A stretch of DNA of 64,000 nucleotides from JAOUEA01 sp963810945 (GTDB taxonomy: Bacteria; Actinomycetota; UBA4738; HRBIN12), in contig CAWEPI010000008.1 in assembly GCA_963810945.1 (NCBI GenBank), positions 558,001 to 622,000 on the forward strand, read 5' to 3'. This document shows, piece after piece, positions 9,205-17,325 of the stretch; position 1 is the stretch's first letter, and each line of letters opens with the position of its first letter. The translations under genes were made by a program, and so were the position numbers. The notes beneath the pieces are model-generated. The model saw only the letters and a program-made list of their open reading frames with translations. It ran no database searches and was not told the origin of the DNA.

Positions 9205-10542
9205 TCAGCCCGCCACGCGGTAGAGGCGCCAGCGATCGGGGATGCCCTTGAGCTCGTGCTCGCCCGCATCCTCGAAGGAAAGCCCGCTGCCGGCCACGAG
9301 ATCCTTGACGGTCTGGGAGACGAGCACCTCGGAGGGACCGGCCATCGCGGCGACCCTCGCCCCGATGTGCACGGCGATGCCGCGGACGGCGTCGCCCTCG
9401 AGCTCCACCTCGCCCGTATGCACGCCGGCGCGGATGCGGAGACCGAGGTCATGGACCGCGGAATCGATCGCCTGTGCGCACCGGACGGCGCGCGCCGGGC
9501 CGTCGAACGTCGCGAACACGCCGTCGCCGGTCGAATCGACGTAGCGACCGCGGTGACGTTCGATCTCGGCTCGGCTCCGCTCGTCATGACGCGCGAGGAC
9601 CGATCGCCACTCCGCGTCCCCGAGTTCGTTGAGTCGCTCCGTCGAGCCCACGATGTCGGTGAACAGCACGGCCGCCAGGACGCGGTCGACGACCGGGGGC
9701 GGGGACGCGATCCCCACGAAGGTCCGGATCGCGTCGAGGACGGCGGGCTGCTCGTCGATCAGCGGCAGGAGGTCGCTCCCTCCCGGGAAGAGCCGGATCT
9801 CGGCTCGCGGGAGGAGCGAGGCGAGGTACTCGAGGGCCTCGCCGTCACGGTCCCTGGCCATGAGGAGCGTGGGGGCGCTCACGGCAGGCAAGGTTCCCCT
9901 GACATCGGTCTGCCGCCAGATCAACTCGAGTTCGACCGCCACGTCCGGGGTCGCCGTCTGCCGTCCGAGGAGGGCGACCGGCAGCCGGTCCGATGCGGGT
10001 ACCGGCTCGGTTCCCGCCGGAGCGGGCTCGTTCCACCAAGCCTCGTACTCGGGGGTCCCCCACATCTCGACGGCCGCTCGCATGTCGCGATCCAGGAGCT
10101 CGTCGGTCTGACCCCAAGGATAGTCCGGCGCCATCGTCGATCGCGGCGCCGGGTACCACCAGAACAGCGAGTGCACGCGCTCGGGGATCGTGGCGGCGAA
10201 CAGGACGTTGGGGGCGCCCCCCTCCAACGCGGCCCCGAGTATCGGACGCTCGGCGCCGACGGCGTCGAGGACGGTGAGGAGATCGGTCACCCGCGTTTCG
10301 AGGTCGGGTGCGTCGACGTCGCGGCTCGAAGCACCGGTCCCGCGGCGGTCGTGCAGGATCAGCCGCGAGAACGAGGCGAGGCCACGGAACCACTCCGCGT
10401 ACGGGCGGGCCTGCCAGATGGCGTCGACGTTGCCCAGCCACTCGAACTGCCACGCGATGTCGATCGGCCCGGTGCCCAGCGTCTGATACGCGATGTAGAC
10501 GCCGTCGGCGGTCTTCGCGTACCGGGTCTCCGGGAGTTCCAC
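9205..10542 (-). CDS. Alpha/beta-hydrolase fused to a class III adenylate/guanylate cyclase domain
   Basis: The N-terminal half is an alpha/beta-hydrolase-like fold (DIAWQFEWLGN ... LILHDRRGTGASS) in which the nucleophile elbow is degenerate (GAALEGGAP), so it may sense rather than hydrolyse. The C-terminal domain is a class III cyclase: the two metal Asp residues are present (FTDIVGST and DSTGDGVFATF). The Asn-Arg transition-state motif reads VHIGARVA, with His in place of Asn. The GTG start at 10542 gives a 445-residue protein; no strong ribosome site precedes it. Its stop is 3 nt from the convergent membrane gene. It probably makes a cyclic nucleotide, but activity is unproven. Confidence 0.82.
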   Translation of the reverse strand: MELPETRYAKTADGVYIAYQTLGTGPIDIAWQFEWLGNVDAIWQARPYAEWFRGLASFSRLILHDRRGTGASSRDVDAPDLETRVTDLLTVLDAVGAERPILGAALEGGAPNVLFAATIPERVHSLFWWYPAPRSTMAPDYPWGQTDELLDRDMRAAVEMWGTPEYEAWWNEPAPAGTEPVPASDRLPVALLGRQTATPDVAVELELIWRQTDVRGTLPAVSAPTLLMARDRDGEALEYLASLLPRAEIRLFPGGSDLLPLIDEQPAVLDAIRTFVGIASPPPVVDRVLAAVLFTDIVGSTERLNELGDAEWRSVLARHDERSRAEIERHRGRYVDSTGDGVFATFDGPARAVRCAQAIDSAVHDLGLRIRAGVHTGEVELEGDAVRGIAVHIGARVAAMAGPSEVLVSQTVKDLVAGSGLSFEDAGEHELKGIPDRWRLYRVAG

Positions 10543-10666
10543 GGACCCATCCTGAGCGCGGGCTCCTCCCCGAGGCAAGGTTTCTAACGGACGGATTCCG
10601 CCTATATCGTGAACAGGCGTGACGTCGTCCGGAGGGCGACGCGACGGCCCGAAGGAGGCAACGGCG

Positions 10667-11226
10667 ATGCGGAAGCTCAGCGTGTTCAACAGCGTGTCGA
10701 TCGACGGGTACTTCACGGACGCGCACGGCGACATGAGCTGGGCCCACAGGCAGGATCCCGGGTGGGAGGCCTTCGCCTCGGAGAACGCGAGCGGCGGGGG
10801 CGTCCTCCTGTTCGGGCGGATCACCTACGAGCTCATGGCGAGCTACTGGCCGACGCCCGCCGCCCTCGAGGCGCTCCCGGTGGTGGCAGCGCAGATGAAC
10901 GCTCTCCCGAAGGTCGTGTTCTCGAGGACCCTCCCGGAGGCGTCATGGCAGAACACCGAACTGGTCACGGCGACATCGAGGCCGCCGTCCGGCGCATGAA
11001 GCAGGAACCGGGGCCCGACATGGTCATCATGGGGAGCGGCACGATCGTGGCGCAGCTCACGGAAGCCCGGTTGATCGACGGGTATCAGATCGTCGTGACG
11101 CCGATCGTCCTCGGGAGCGGGAGGACGATGTTCGACGGCGTTCGCGAGCGCGTGGACCTGCGATTGACGAGCTCGCGGGTCTTCGACAACGGCAACGTCG
11201 TGCTGTGGTACGAGCCCGATGAGTGA
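10667..11226 (+). CDS. RibD C-terminal/DHFR-like reductase family protein, frameshifted
   Basis: The fold resembles the NADPH-dependent reductase domain of RibD and dihydrofolate reductase: an N-terminal strand (RKLSVFNSVSIDGYF), GRITYELMASYWP, then MGSGTIVAQLTEARLIDGY and VTPIVLGSG near the C-terminus. A base appears missing near 10964, between NTELV and HGDIEAAVRRMKQ, so the gene reads in two frames. Joined length is about 186 residues, normal for these stand-alone proteins, whose substrates are mostly unknown. The ATG at 10667 is preceded by GAAGGAGG. Confidence 0.78.
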
Positions 11227-11306
11227 TGGAACTCCCATCTCCGACGGTCGGGTGAAGCGATAGAGAAGTGTTCTGGCCGTCGGACGGTTCGGCGCCGCCA
11301 GCGCCG

Positions 11307-11816
11307 TCACCCTTCCCCTTGGGCCATCTTGGCCTGTGCATCCGCGAGCGCACCCTTGAGCGCCTCGACGTGTTGACCCTCCGCTTCGCCGACGACCTTC
11401 TTGATCGCGCGCGTCACCGCAGGCTCGATCGTGTCGGCGTGGTCGTGCTTGTACGCCACGATGAGGCCTGCCCCTCCTAGGGGGATCGTCTTGCCCGCCT
11501 CCTCCTCGAGCTTGCTGCCGGTCTTCTCGTGCAACAGCTTCCCGGCGCCGGCGCCGATCACGGCGCCGATCGCGGTCGCGGCCAGCAGCGGAGGCGCGAA
11601 CAGCCCGACCGCGAATCCGACGGCACCGAGACCCTCCGCGCCCTCCTTGACCATGTGGTCGGTGTGCTCGATGGACAGGTTGCCTTCGAGGTCCTTGCTC
11701 ACCACGACGGCGCCCATGATCTCGGCGCCGCAGCTCAACACGGCCTCGTAGTCCTCGGTCGCGGCCTCGGCCGACAGGTAGCCGCCGATCAGTACGTCCG
11801 TGGGCTCCTTCGCCAT
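11307..11816 (-). CDS. DUF1269-type membrane-associated protein
   Basis: This 169-residue protein starts with a soluble alpha/beta segment (VLIGGYLSAEAATEDYEAV), followed by a Gly/Ala-rich hydrophobic hairpin (GAVGFAVGLFAPPLLAATAIGAVIGAGAGKL) and a charged helical tail. That arrangement fits the DUF1269/general-stress-like family, which is of unknown function. It sits 17 nt downstream of the arylsulfatase gene on the same strand, so they may be co-transcribed. Confidence 0.7.
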   Translation of the reverse strand: MAKEPTDVLIGGYLSAEAATEDYEAVLSCGAEIMGAVVVSKDLEGNLSIEHTDHMVKEGAEGLGAVGFAVGLFAPPLLAATAIGAVIGAGAGKLLHEKTGSKLEEEAGKTIPLGGAGLIVAYKHDHADTIEPAVTRAIKKVVGEAEGQHVEALKGALADAQAKMAQGEG

Positions 11817-11833
11817 CTGATCTCCCCTCAGCG

Positions 11834-14263
11834 CTAGCCGGACAAGCCGTGGGCCGCCTGGCCTCGATGCGACTCGGCGTGCATCTCGAGCTCGTCTTGA
11901 TCCGACAGGTGCGGCTTGATGTCGAACACGACCTTCTTCACCGTGCCCGTGAACGCGAACGGCTTCCGGTCCTCATACGCGAGGTCCACCACGCCGCCGT
12001 TGTCCCGTCCGATGTCCATCCCCGCGTACGCGGAGAACCTGATCGGCACGGTGTGATCCATCCGACCCTTCCCCACCGGTCGGTCATCGATGAACAGCGT
12101 CACCTCACCGCCGGTCGCAGGCTTCGCCTCGTCGGCAGCGAACTCCATGCGGACGGTGACCTCGCCGGCCGGAAGATCCTCCTCCGCGACCTGCTTGAAC
12201 ACGAAGACACCCATCATCGAGTACGTGTGGGTGAGCTTCCCGTCCTCAACGTAGAGCGTGAATCCGCCGAGGTGATCCGACTCCGCGACGATCACACCCT
12301 CCGCGCCCCCTTCGGGCACGATGAGGTCGGCGCTGATCGCGTAGGAGTGGTTGTAGATCCGGGGGATCATCCCCGACAGGACGTTCTGCACGTCGCCACG
12401 GAATGCGAACGTCGTCCTCTCCGCGATGGGCGGAAGGATGCCGAAGAACGTGGACAAGGTGGCCAGCAGCGGCAGCACCTTGTACTTCTCGGCCTCCTCC
12501 CAGAACAGGTCCTTCAGCTCCTGCACCTTCTCCGGGTGCTCGGCGGCCAGGTCGTGGGCCTGCGTGAAGTCGTCGGGCAGGTAGTAGAGCTCGGCCGGAC
12601 CGGCGTCCGGATCCCAGACGCCCGGCGCGTACGGCTTCAACGCCTCCGGTGTGACGACCCAGGGGATCCGCTCGGTCTTCATCGCGAGCCACCAGCCGTC
12701 CTTATACATGCCCCGGTTCCCGATCGTCTCGAAGTACTGCTGCGTCCGGAACTCCGGCGCGTTCGCGTCGGCGAACGTGGCGGCGATGGTGGTTCCGTGC
12801 ATCGGTTCCTGCTCGATCCCGTCGACCGTCTGCGGCTGCGGGATGCCCACGAGGTCGAGGATCGTCGGCGCGACGTCGATCACGTGGCCGAACTGCGTGC
12901 GCAGCCCGCCGGCGTCCGTGATGCGCGACGGCCAGCGGATCACCATCGGGTTGCGCGTGCCACCCAGGTGAGAGCCGACCTGCTTGCCCCACTTGAACGG
13001 GGTGTTCCCCGCCCAGGCCCACGCCGCGCCGTAGTGCGGATCCATGATCTGGGCGCCCCACTTGTCGATGCCGCCGAAGCGCTCGGCCAACTGGAGCTGC
13101 ATCTCATCGGTCAACGGGATGCCGTTCTGCATCGTCATCTCGTTGAACGAACCCGTCACGGTGCCCTCCATGCTGGCGCCGTTGTCGCCCCAGATCCAGA
13201 TGATCACCGTGTCGTCCAGCTCGCCGAGCTCGTCGATCGCGTCGATCACGCGCCCGACGTTGTGGTCGGCGTTCTCCGAGAACCCCGCGTACACCTCCAT
13301 CTGGCGCGCGTAGAACGCCTTCAGCTCCTCGGGCACGTCATCCCACGCAGGGAACGCGTCGTCGCGCGGTGTCAACTCGGCGTCGGCGGGGATCACGCCC
13401 AGCTCCTTCTGGCGCGCGAACGTCTCCTCACGCAGCTTGTCCCACCCCTGGTCGAACTTGCCCTTGTATTTCTCGGCCCAGGCCTGCCCCACGTGATGCG
13501 GCGCGTGGCTGCACCCCGTCGAGAAGTAAAGGAAGAACGGCTTCTCGGCGTCCTGCGCACGAACGCCGTGGAGCCATTCGAGCGCCCGGTCCGCCATGGC
13601 ATCCGGGAAGTAGTAGGGGTCCTCGTCGTCGTAGAACCCCTCCGGGGTCCCGATCACCTTCTGGTTCTCGATCAGGCACGGGTCCCACTGCCCGGAGTCG
13701 CCCGCCAGGAACCCGTAGAAGTAGTCGAACCCCCAGCCGTTCGGCCAGCGATCGAACGGGCCCGCCGGGCCCTGTTGCCCGTCGGGCGTCAGGTGCCACT
13801 TCCCGAAGGCCGCGGTGCTGTAGCCGTTGTCGCGCAGGATGCGGGGCAGCGGCGCGCAGTCCCTCGGCAGGGTTGCCGAGTAGCCGGGGAACCCGCCGGC
13901 GAACTCACCCACCGAGCCGAATCCCACCGCGTGGTTGTTGCGACCGGTCAGCAACGCGGCTCGGGTCGGCGAGCACAGAGCCGTCACGTGGAACCGGTTG
14001 TACTTGAGCCCCTGATCGGCCACGCGTGTGTAGTTCGGTGTCTGGATCGGGCCGCCGAAGGTGCTCGGGTTGCCGAAGCCCGCGTCGTCGATCAGGACCA
14101 GCAGGACGTTGGGCGCGCCCGCCGGCGGTACCGGATGTCCGATCAGGTTCCAGTCCGGCTGTGAGCCCTCCAGGGTCTTGTTCGCAACGCCTTGGAACGC
14201 CCTCGCGGCGGATGGGCAGGCTACGTGCGGTCCGTCATCGGCCTCACCTTTCGCTCTCGGCAT
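11834..14263 (-). CDS. Arylsulfatase (type I, formylglycine-dependent)
   Basis: The 809-residue protein has the type I sulfatase signature CSPTR with Cys97 as the residue to be converted to formylglycine, preceded by the metal-binding Asp pair (LIDDAGFG, residues 57-64) and followed by GKWHLTP. Sulfatases of this size carry a C-terminal beta-rich domain, seen here after about residue 600. No signal peptide is apparent, so a cytosolic location is likely. No formylglycine-generating enzyme lies in the window; it would have to be supplied elsewhere. The ATG at 14263 lacks a clear ribosome site; a good one (AAAGGTGAGG) precedes an out-of-frame ATG about 25 nt downstream, so the true N-terminus may be affected by an indel. 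Confidence 0.92.
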   Translation of the reverse strand: MPRAKGEADDGPHVACPSAARAFQGVANKTLEGSQPDWNLIGHPVPPAGAPNVLLVLIDDAGFGNPSTFGGPIQTPNYTRVADQGLKYNRFHVTALCSPTRAALLTGRNNHAVGFGSVGEFAGGFPGYSATLPRDCAPLPRILRDNGYSTAAFGKWHLTPDGQQGPAGPFDRWPNGWGFDYFYGFLAGDSGQWDPCLIENQKVIGTPEGFYDDEDPYYFPDAMADRALEWLHGVRAQDAEKPFFLYFSTGCSHAPHHVGQAWAEKYKGKFDQGWDKLREETFARQKELGVIPADAELTPRDDAFPAWDDVPEELKAFYARQMEVYAGFSENADHNVGRVIDAIDELGELDDTVIIWIWGDNGASMEGTVTGSFNEMTMQNGIPLTDEMQLQLAERFGGIDKWGAQIMDPHYGAAWAWAGNTPFKWGKQVGSHLGGTRNPMVIRWPSRITDAGGLRTQFGHVIDVAPTILDLVGIPQPQTVDGIEQEPMHGTTIAATFADANAPEFRTQQYFETIGNRGMYKDGWWLAMKTERIPWVVTPEALKPYAPGVWDPDAGPAELYYLPDDFTQAHDLAAEHPEKVQELKDLFWEEAEKYKVLPLLATLSTFFGILPPIAERTTFAFRGDVQNVLSGMIPRIYNHSYAISADLIVPEGGAEGVIVAESDHLGGFTLYVEDGKLTHTYSMMGVFVFKQVAEEDLPAGEVTVRMEFAADEAKPATGGEVTLFIDDRPVGKGRMDHTVPIRFSAYAGMDIGRDNGGVVDLAYEDRKPFAFTGTVKKVVFDIKPHLSDQDELEMHAESHRGQAAHGLSG

Positions 14264-14299
14264 GGGATCGCGCTCGGGTGGTCAGTCTCGCACGAAGCC

Positions 14300-14755
14300 C
14301 TAGCGGCGGCGCCGGCGCGCCCGACGGTGCATGCCGGCGGCCGAGACCGGAGAGAGCGGGCGACCGAACGGGTCGATGAACAAGGCGCACGGCCCGGTGG
14401 CCGTGGGAAGGGTGCCATCGAGGGTCTTGATCTCGTAGCTGAGCTGGTCGCCCTCGAGCCGGGGCTCCTGAAGCACGACGACCACGTCTTCGGGCGGACG
14501 GTCGCCCGGCTCGGCGAAGCTCAACACCGCGTTCGGGGGGTCGCCGGCGAAGCTGTTCTCTCCCTCACCCCAGAACTCGACGAAGCTGCGGGTCGACATG
14601 TGGCCGATCTCGCGCTGCGGTCGGTCGGCGAAGTACAGCGTGGAGGGCGACATGCCATGCAGCACGAGGCGGTCACCCTCGCCGGTCATGCTCGCCGCCG
14701 TCTGGACGAACAATGCCTCGATGTCTTCGAGACGCTCCTCCGTGATCTCACTCAT
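14300..14755 (-). CDS. Hypothetical protein upstream of arylsulfatase
   Basis: A 151-residue soluble protein without a recognised domain. The middle is beta-rich (VVVVLQEPRLEGDQLSYEIKT) and contains ALFIDPFGRPLSP; the C-terminal tail is very Arg-rich (HRRARRRRR). It starts from an ATG with a GGAGG-like site (GAGGGAACCG) and ends 37 nt before the arylsulfatase start, in the same direction, so a functional link is plausible. The tail could reflect read-through from an indel. No function is proposed. Confidence 0.6.
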   Translation of the reverse strand: MSEITEERLEDIEALFVQTAASMTGEGDRLVLHGMSPSTLYFADRPQREIGHMSTRSFVEFWGEGENSFAGDPPNAVLSFAEPGDRPPEDVVVVLQEPRLEGDQLSYEIKTLDGTLPTATGPCALFIDPFGRPLSPVSAAGMHRRARRRRR

Positions 14756-14800
14756 CGGTTCCCTCCTCGTTGATCGATCTGGCCGGATCGACGGCGCAGA

Positions 14801-16239
14801 TCACACCCCTTCCGTCGCTTCCAGCCGCCCGGAGCGGACGGCCTTCACGAAGGCTTGATAGTCCAGCTCGTTCTGATCCGCGTAACGCTCGGAGAAATCG
14901 GTGATCGCCCGGTCGAAGTCATCGTGCTTACCGAGGCACGCCGAGATCGCGATCGGATCCCCCGAGCGAGCATGCGCTCGAGCCAACGTCCACCCGCATT
15001 GCTCGGCGAGGAAGCTCAGCCCGAACGGCTCGAGCGACTCCACATCGACCGAGCCCTTCATGTCGCGGAGCTGACGCCAGTAGAGGTAGCGGTTCGCCTG
15101 CTGGCCCTTGGTCCAACCCAGATAGATGTCGCTCGCAGCCTGCATCATCCGCTGCCCCTGCACGACGCGCTCGCCGGGCTGCTTGTAGCGGCTCTTCGGC
15201 AAGTGATCCTCGAGCACCGACGCCGTCGCCTCCTTCACCTGGAGGAACAGCGGGTCCTGCTGATCGCGGCCCTGCAGCAGGACGATGAAGGCCCGCGTGC
15301 CCGACGCTGCCGACGCCCACGACCTTGCGGGCCACGTCGATCACCTCGAAGCGCTCCAGCAGGTGGCGCCGGTCGTCCTGCAAGCGTGGTCCGGTAGGCG
15401 CGGAACTGCTCGTGGATCGCGTCCTGCACCTCGTCGGCCGACATGCCGTACGAAGCGAAGAGCTCACGTGAGGGGACCACGATCGGTGGCTGGCTGACGA
15501 TCCGATAGGTCCCGTCGACCAGTTCGGCGAGCTTGGACAACGCCTGGAGGCTGTCGCGGGTGTGGGCCTTGCGAGCGGTCTTCTTGGCAGCCTTCTCGCG
15601 CTGCTTCATCTCCTTCCTCTGGGTCTTGTCGGTCTCCGAACGCACCAGGTCCTTGATCCCGGCCATCAGCTCCTGCTCGGACCGATGCGCGTACCAGATG
15701 TCCATCGTGCGCATCTGGGCGAACTCCGCCATCGACTCTCGGTAGGCCCGCACGGAGGCGAGGGTCACGTCGTGCGTCTCGGCCATCGTGAAGCCGTTGT
15801 TGCGCGCCGCGATCGTGAAGCTCGCGGACATCCGCTTCACGTCGTATTCGAAAGGGCCGGGAAGCGTCTCGTCGAAGTCATTCAGGTCGAACAGGAGCGC
15901 TCGCTCAGGTGACGCGAACAGGCCGAAGTTCGACAGGTGCGCGTCTCCGCAGAGCTGGACGGTGAGACCGGCCCTCGGCGTGTCCTTGAGGTCGGCCGCC
16001 ATGATCTTCGCCGCGCCGCGATAGAAGGTGAACGGCGAGACCATCATCCGCCCGTGACGAACCGGAACGAGGTCCGGCTCTCGCGTCGCGTTCTGCTCCT
16101 CGAGCAGGGCTACCGGATCGGGACGATCGGAGGCCGGCTTCCATCCGGCGTGACTACGTGGGGGCGTCTCCTTCCGCGCCTGCTTGCCCGACGCCTTGCG
16201 TTCCTCGACGCTGGGATGGCTCACACGTGGCTCGCTCAT
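14801..16239 (-). CDS. DUF2252 family protein, copy 2, with two frameshifts
   Basis: This is a second DUF2252 member, about 475 residues when joined. It keeps GDAHLSNFG, FDLNDFDE and the C-terminal GWTLARAHARSGDP block, all matching copy 1 at 6008-7471. The reading frame breaks twice, near 15385 (after EQFRAYRTTL) and near 15300 (after VGVGSVG), and resumes as KEATASVLEDHLPKSRYKQ. Because the protein sequence is conserved across both breaks, the breaks are probably recent or artefactual. A Lys-rich insertion (KTQRKEMKQREKAAKKTARKAH) in the centre is not present in copy 1 at similar length. It ends 45 nt before the 14755 gene start. Confidence 0.8.
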
Positions 16240-16358
16240 GACACGCTTCCTTCGATCGGCGCCCCGTGGCGCGACGTCGTTCCCGTCCGCCTCGGCTCCT
16301 CATCCTCCGCCGGCGTCCTGCCCGTGGAGGATGAGGAGACCCGAGTCGCCGACCTTCG

Positions 16359-16775
16359 CTACATCTCCCCCATGCGTTCGGCCTTCTGGATGTCCCGACC
16401 GTGAGCCGTCAGCGCCCAGATGACCGCGAAGTCGACGGCGACGATCGTGATGCCCCAGATCGGATAGATCGGCATCCACACGAAGGCCGAGACCATGCTG
16501 ACGAGCGCGGCGATCACGCCGACCGTTCGCGCGAGCACGTTCCCGGCGAACACGCCGAAGCCCGAGAGGAACACGATCGCTCCGACGATGAGGTGCCACC
16601 ATCCCCAGGATGTGGTGCTCAGCTTGAAGAGGTTGTCCTCGGTGACCACGAACGCATCGGGGTTGATGATCCCCGCCAGACCCGCCAACATCGCGAACGA
16701 CCCTCCGATGATCAACAGGATCCCCGCGAAGCTGATCCAGCCGATCGCTCCACCGCTCGGTTCTCTGTTCGACAT
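16359..16775 (-). CDS. Four-helix membrane protein (DUF7144-like)
   Basis: The 138-residue protein has four hydrophobic segments (WISFAGILLIIGGSFAML; WGWWHLIVGAIVFLSGFGVF; TVGVIAALVSMVSAFVWM; IWGITIVAVDFAVIWAL), typical of small actinobacterial membrane proteins of unknown role. The ATG at 16775 was preferred over an upstream ATG because it follows GGGAGGGAAGCG at the right distance. The C-terminus is a short charged tail (HGRDIQKAERMGEM). Confidence 0.75.
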   Translation of the reverse strand: MSNREPSGGAIGWISFAGILLIIGGSFAMLAGLAGIINPDAFVVTEDNLFKLSTTSWGWWHLIVGAIVFLSGFGVFAGNVLARTVGVIAALVSMVSAFVWMPIYPIWGITIVAVDFAVIWALTAHGRDIQKAERMGEM

Positions 16776-16856
16776 CGCTTCCCTCCCATCCTGAAGCTCG
16801 TCCATCGCGAGCCCTCCATGTCATCGAACTCCCCGCATGCCCTCGCTACATCATCC

Positions 16857-17267
16857 TCACGGGGTGAATGTCGCCGCCATCAGCTCTCGAGGCGATTCGT
16901 CCCACAGGTCCATGACGTCGTATCCGAGGGCTGCCGCCACATCGGGAGCGGCGGTGACGACCCGCCCGAGCCCGACCACGGGCAGGATCGCGAGGAGCAC
17001 GTCGGCGACCTCGTCCTCCGTCGCGCCCTCCGCCACCGCCCGGCTCGTGCTCCATCCGATGCAGACCGCAGAGGACCCCGTGGCCACGGATGCCGCCACC
17101 TGCAGCAAGGCTGCGGTCTTGGGATCCAACTGCGAGAGGCCAACCGGGCGCGGCTCGAGCCCGAGCTCGTCCTCGAAGTAGCCCTCGTCGATCATGGAAA
17201 GCCGGCGCAAGACGTTCGCCGAAGGTCGGCGGTACGTTGATCGCCCTTCCCGCTGACATACATCCAT
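16857..17267 (-). CDS. Carboxymuconolactone decarboxylase/AhpD-like protein lacking the catalytic Cys pair
   Basis: The core (LDPKTAALLQVAASVATG ... GATEDEVADVLLAILPVVGLGRV) has the helical pattern of the CMD/AhpD family. In active AhpD-like proteins the motif is CxxC followed by a His; here it reads SAVCIGWS, so the first Cys and the His are replaced and a single Cys remains. A classical alkylhydroperoxidase role is therefore unlikely. The start is uncertain: the open frame begins at 17267, but an internal ATG (MIDEGYFEDEL) about 72 nt downstream gives a more family-like N-terminus. Confidence 0.65.
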   Translation of the reverse strand: MDVCQREGRSTYRRPSANVLRRLSMIDEGYFEDELGLEPRPVGLSQLDPKTAALLQVAASVATGSSAVCIGWSTSRAVAEGATEDEVADVLLAILPVVGLGRVVTAAPDVAAALGYDVMDLWDESPRELMAATFTP

Positions 17268-17325
17268 GCAACGTCAAGTCGGGGACGGACCTCATCGCCC
17301 CGATGGCATGAAACGCAAAGCTCGG

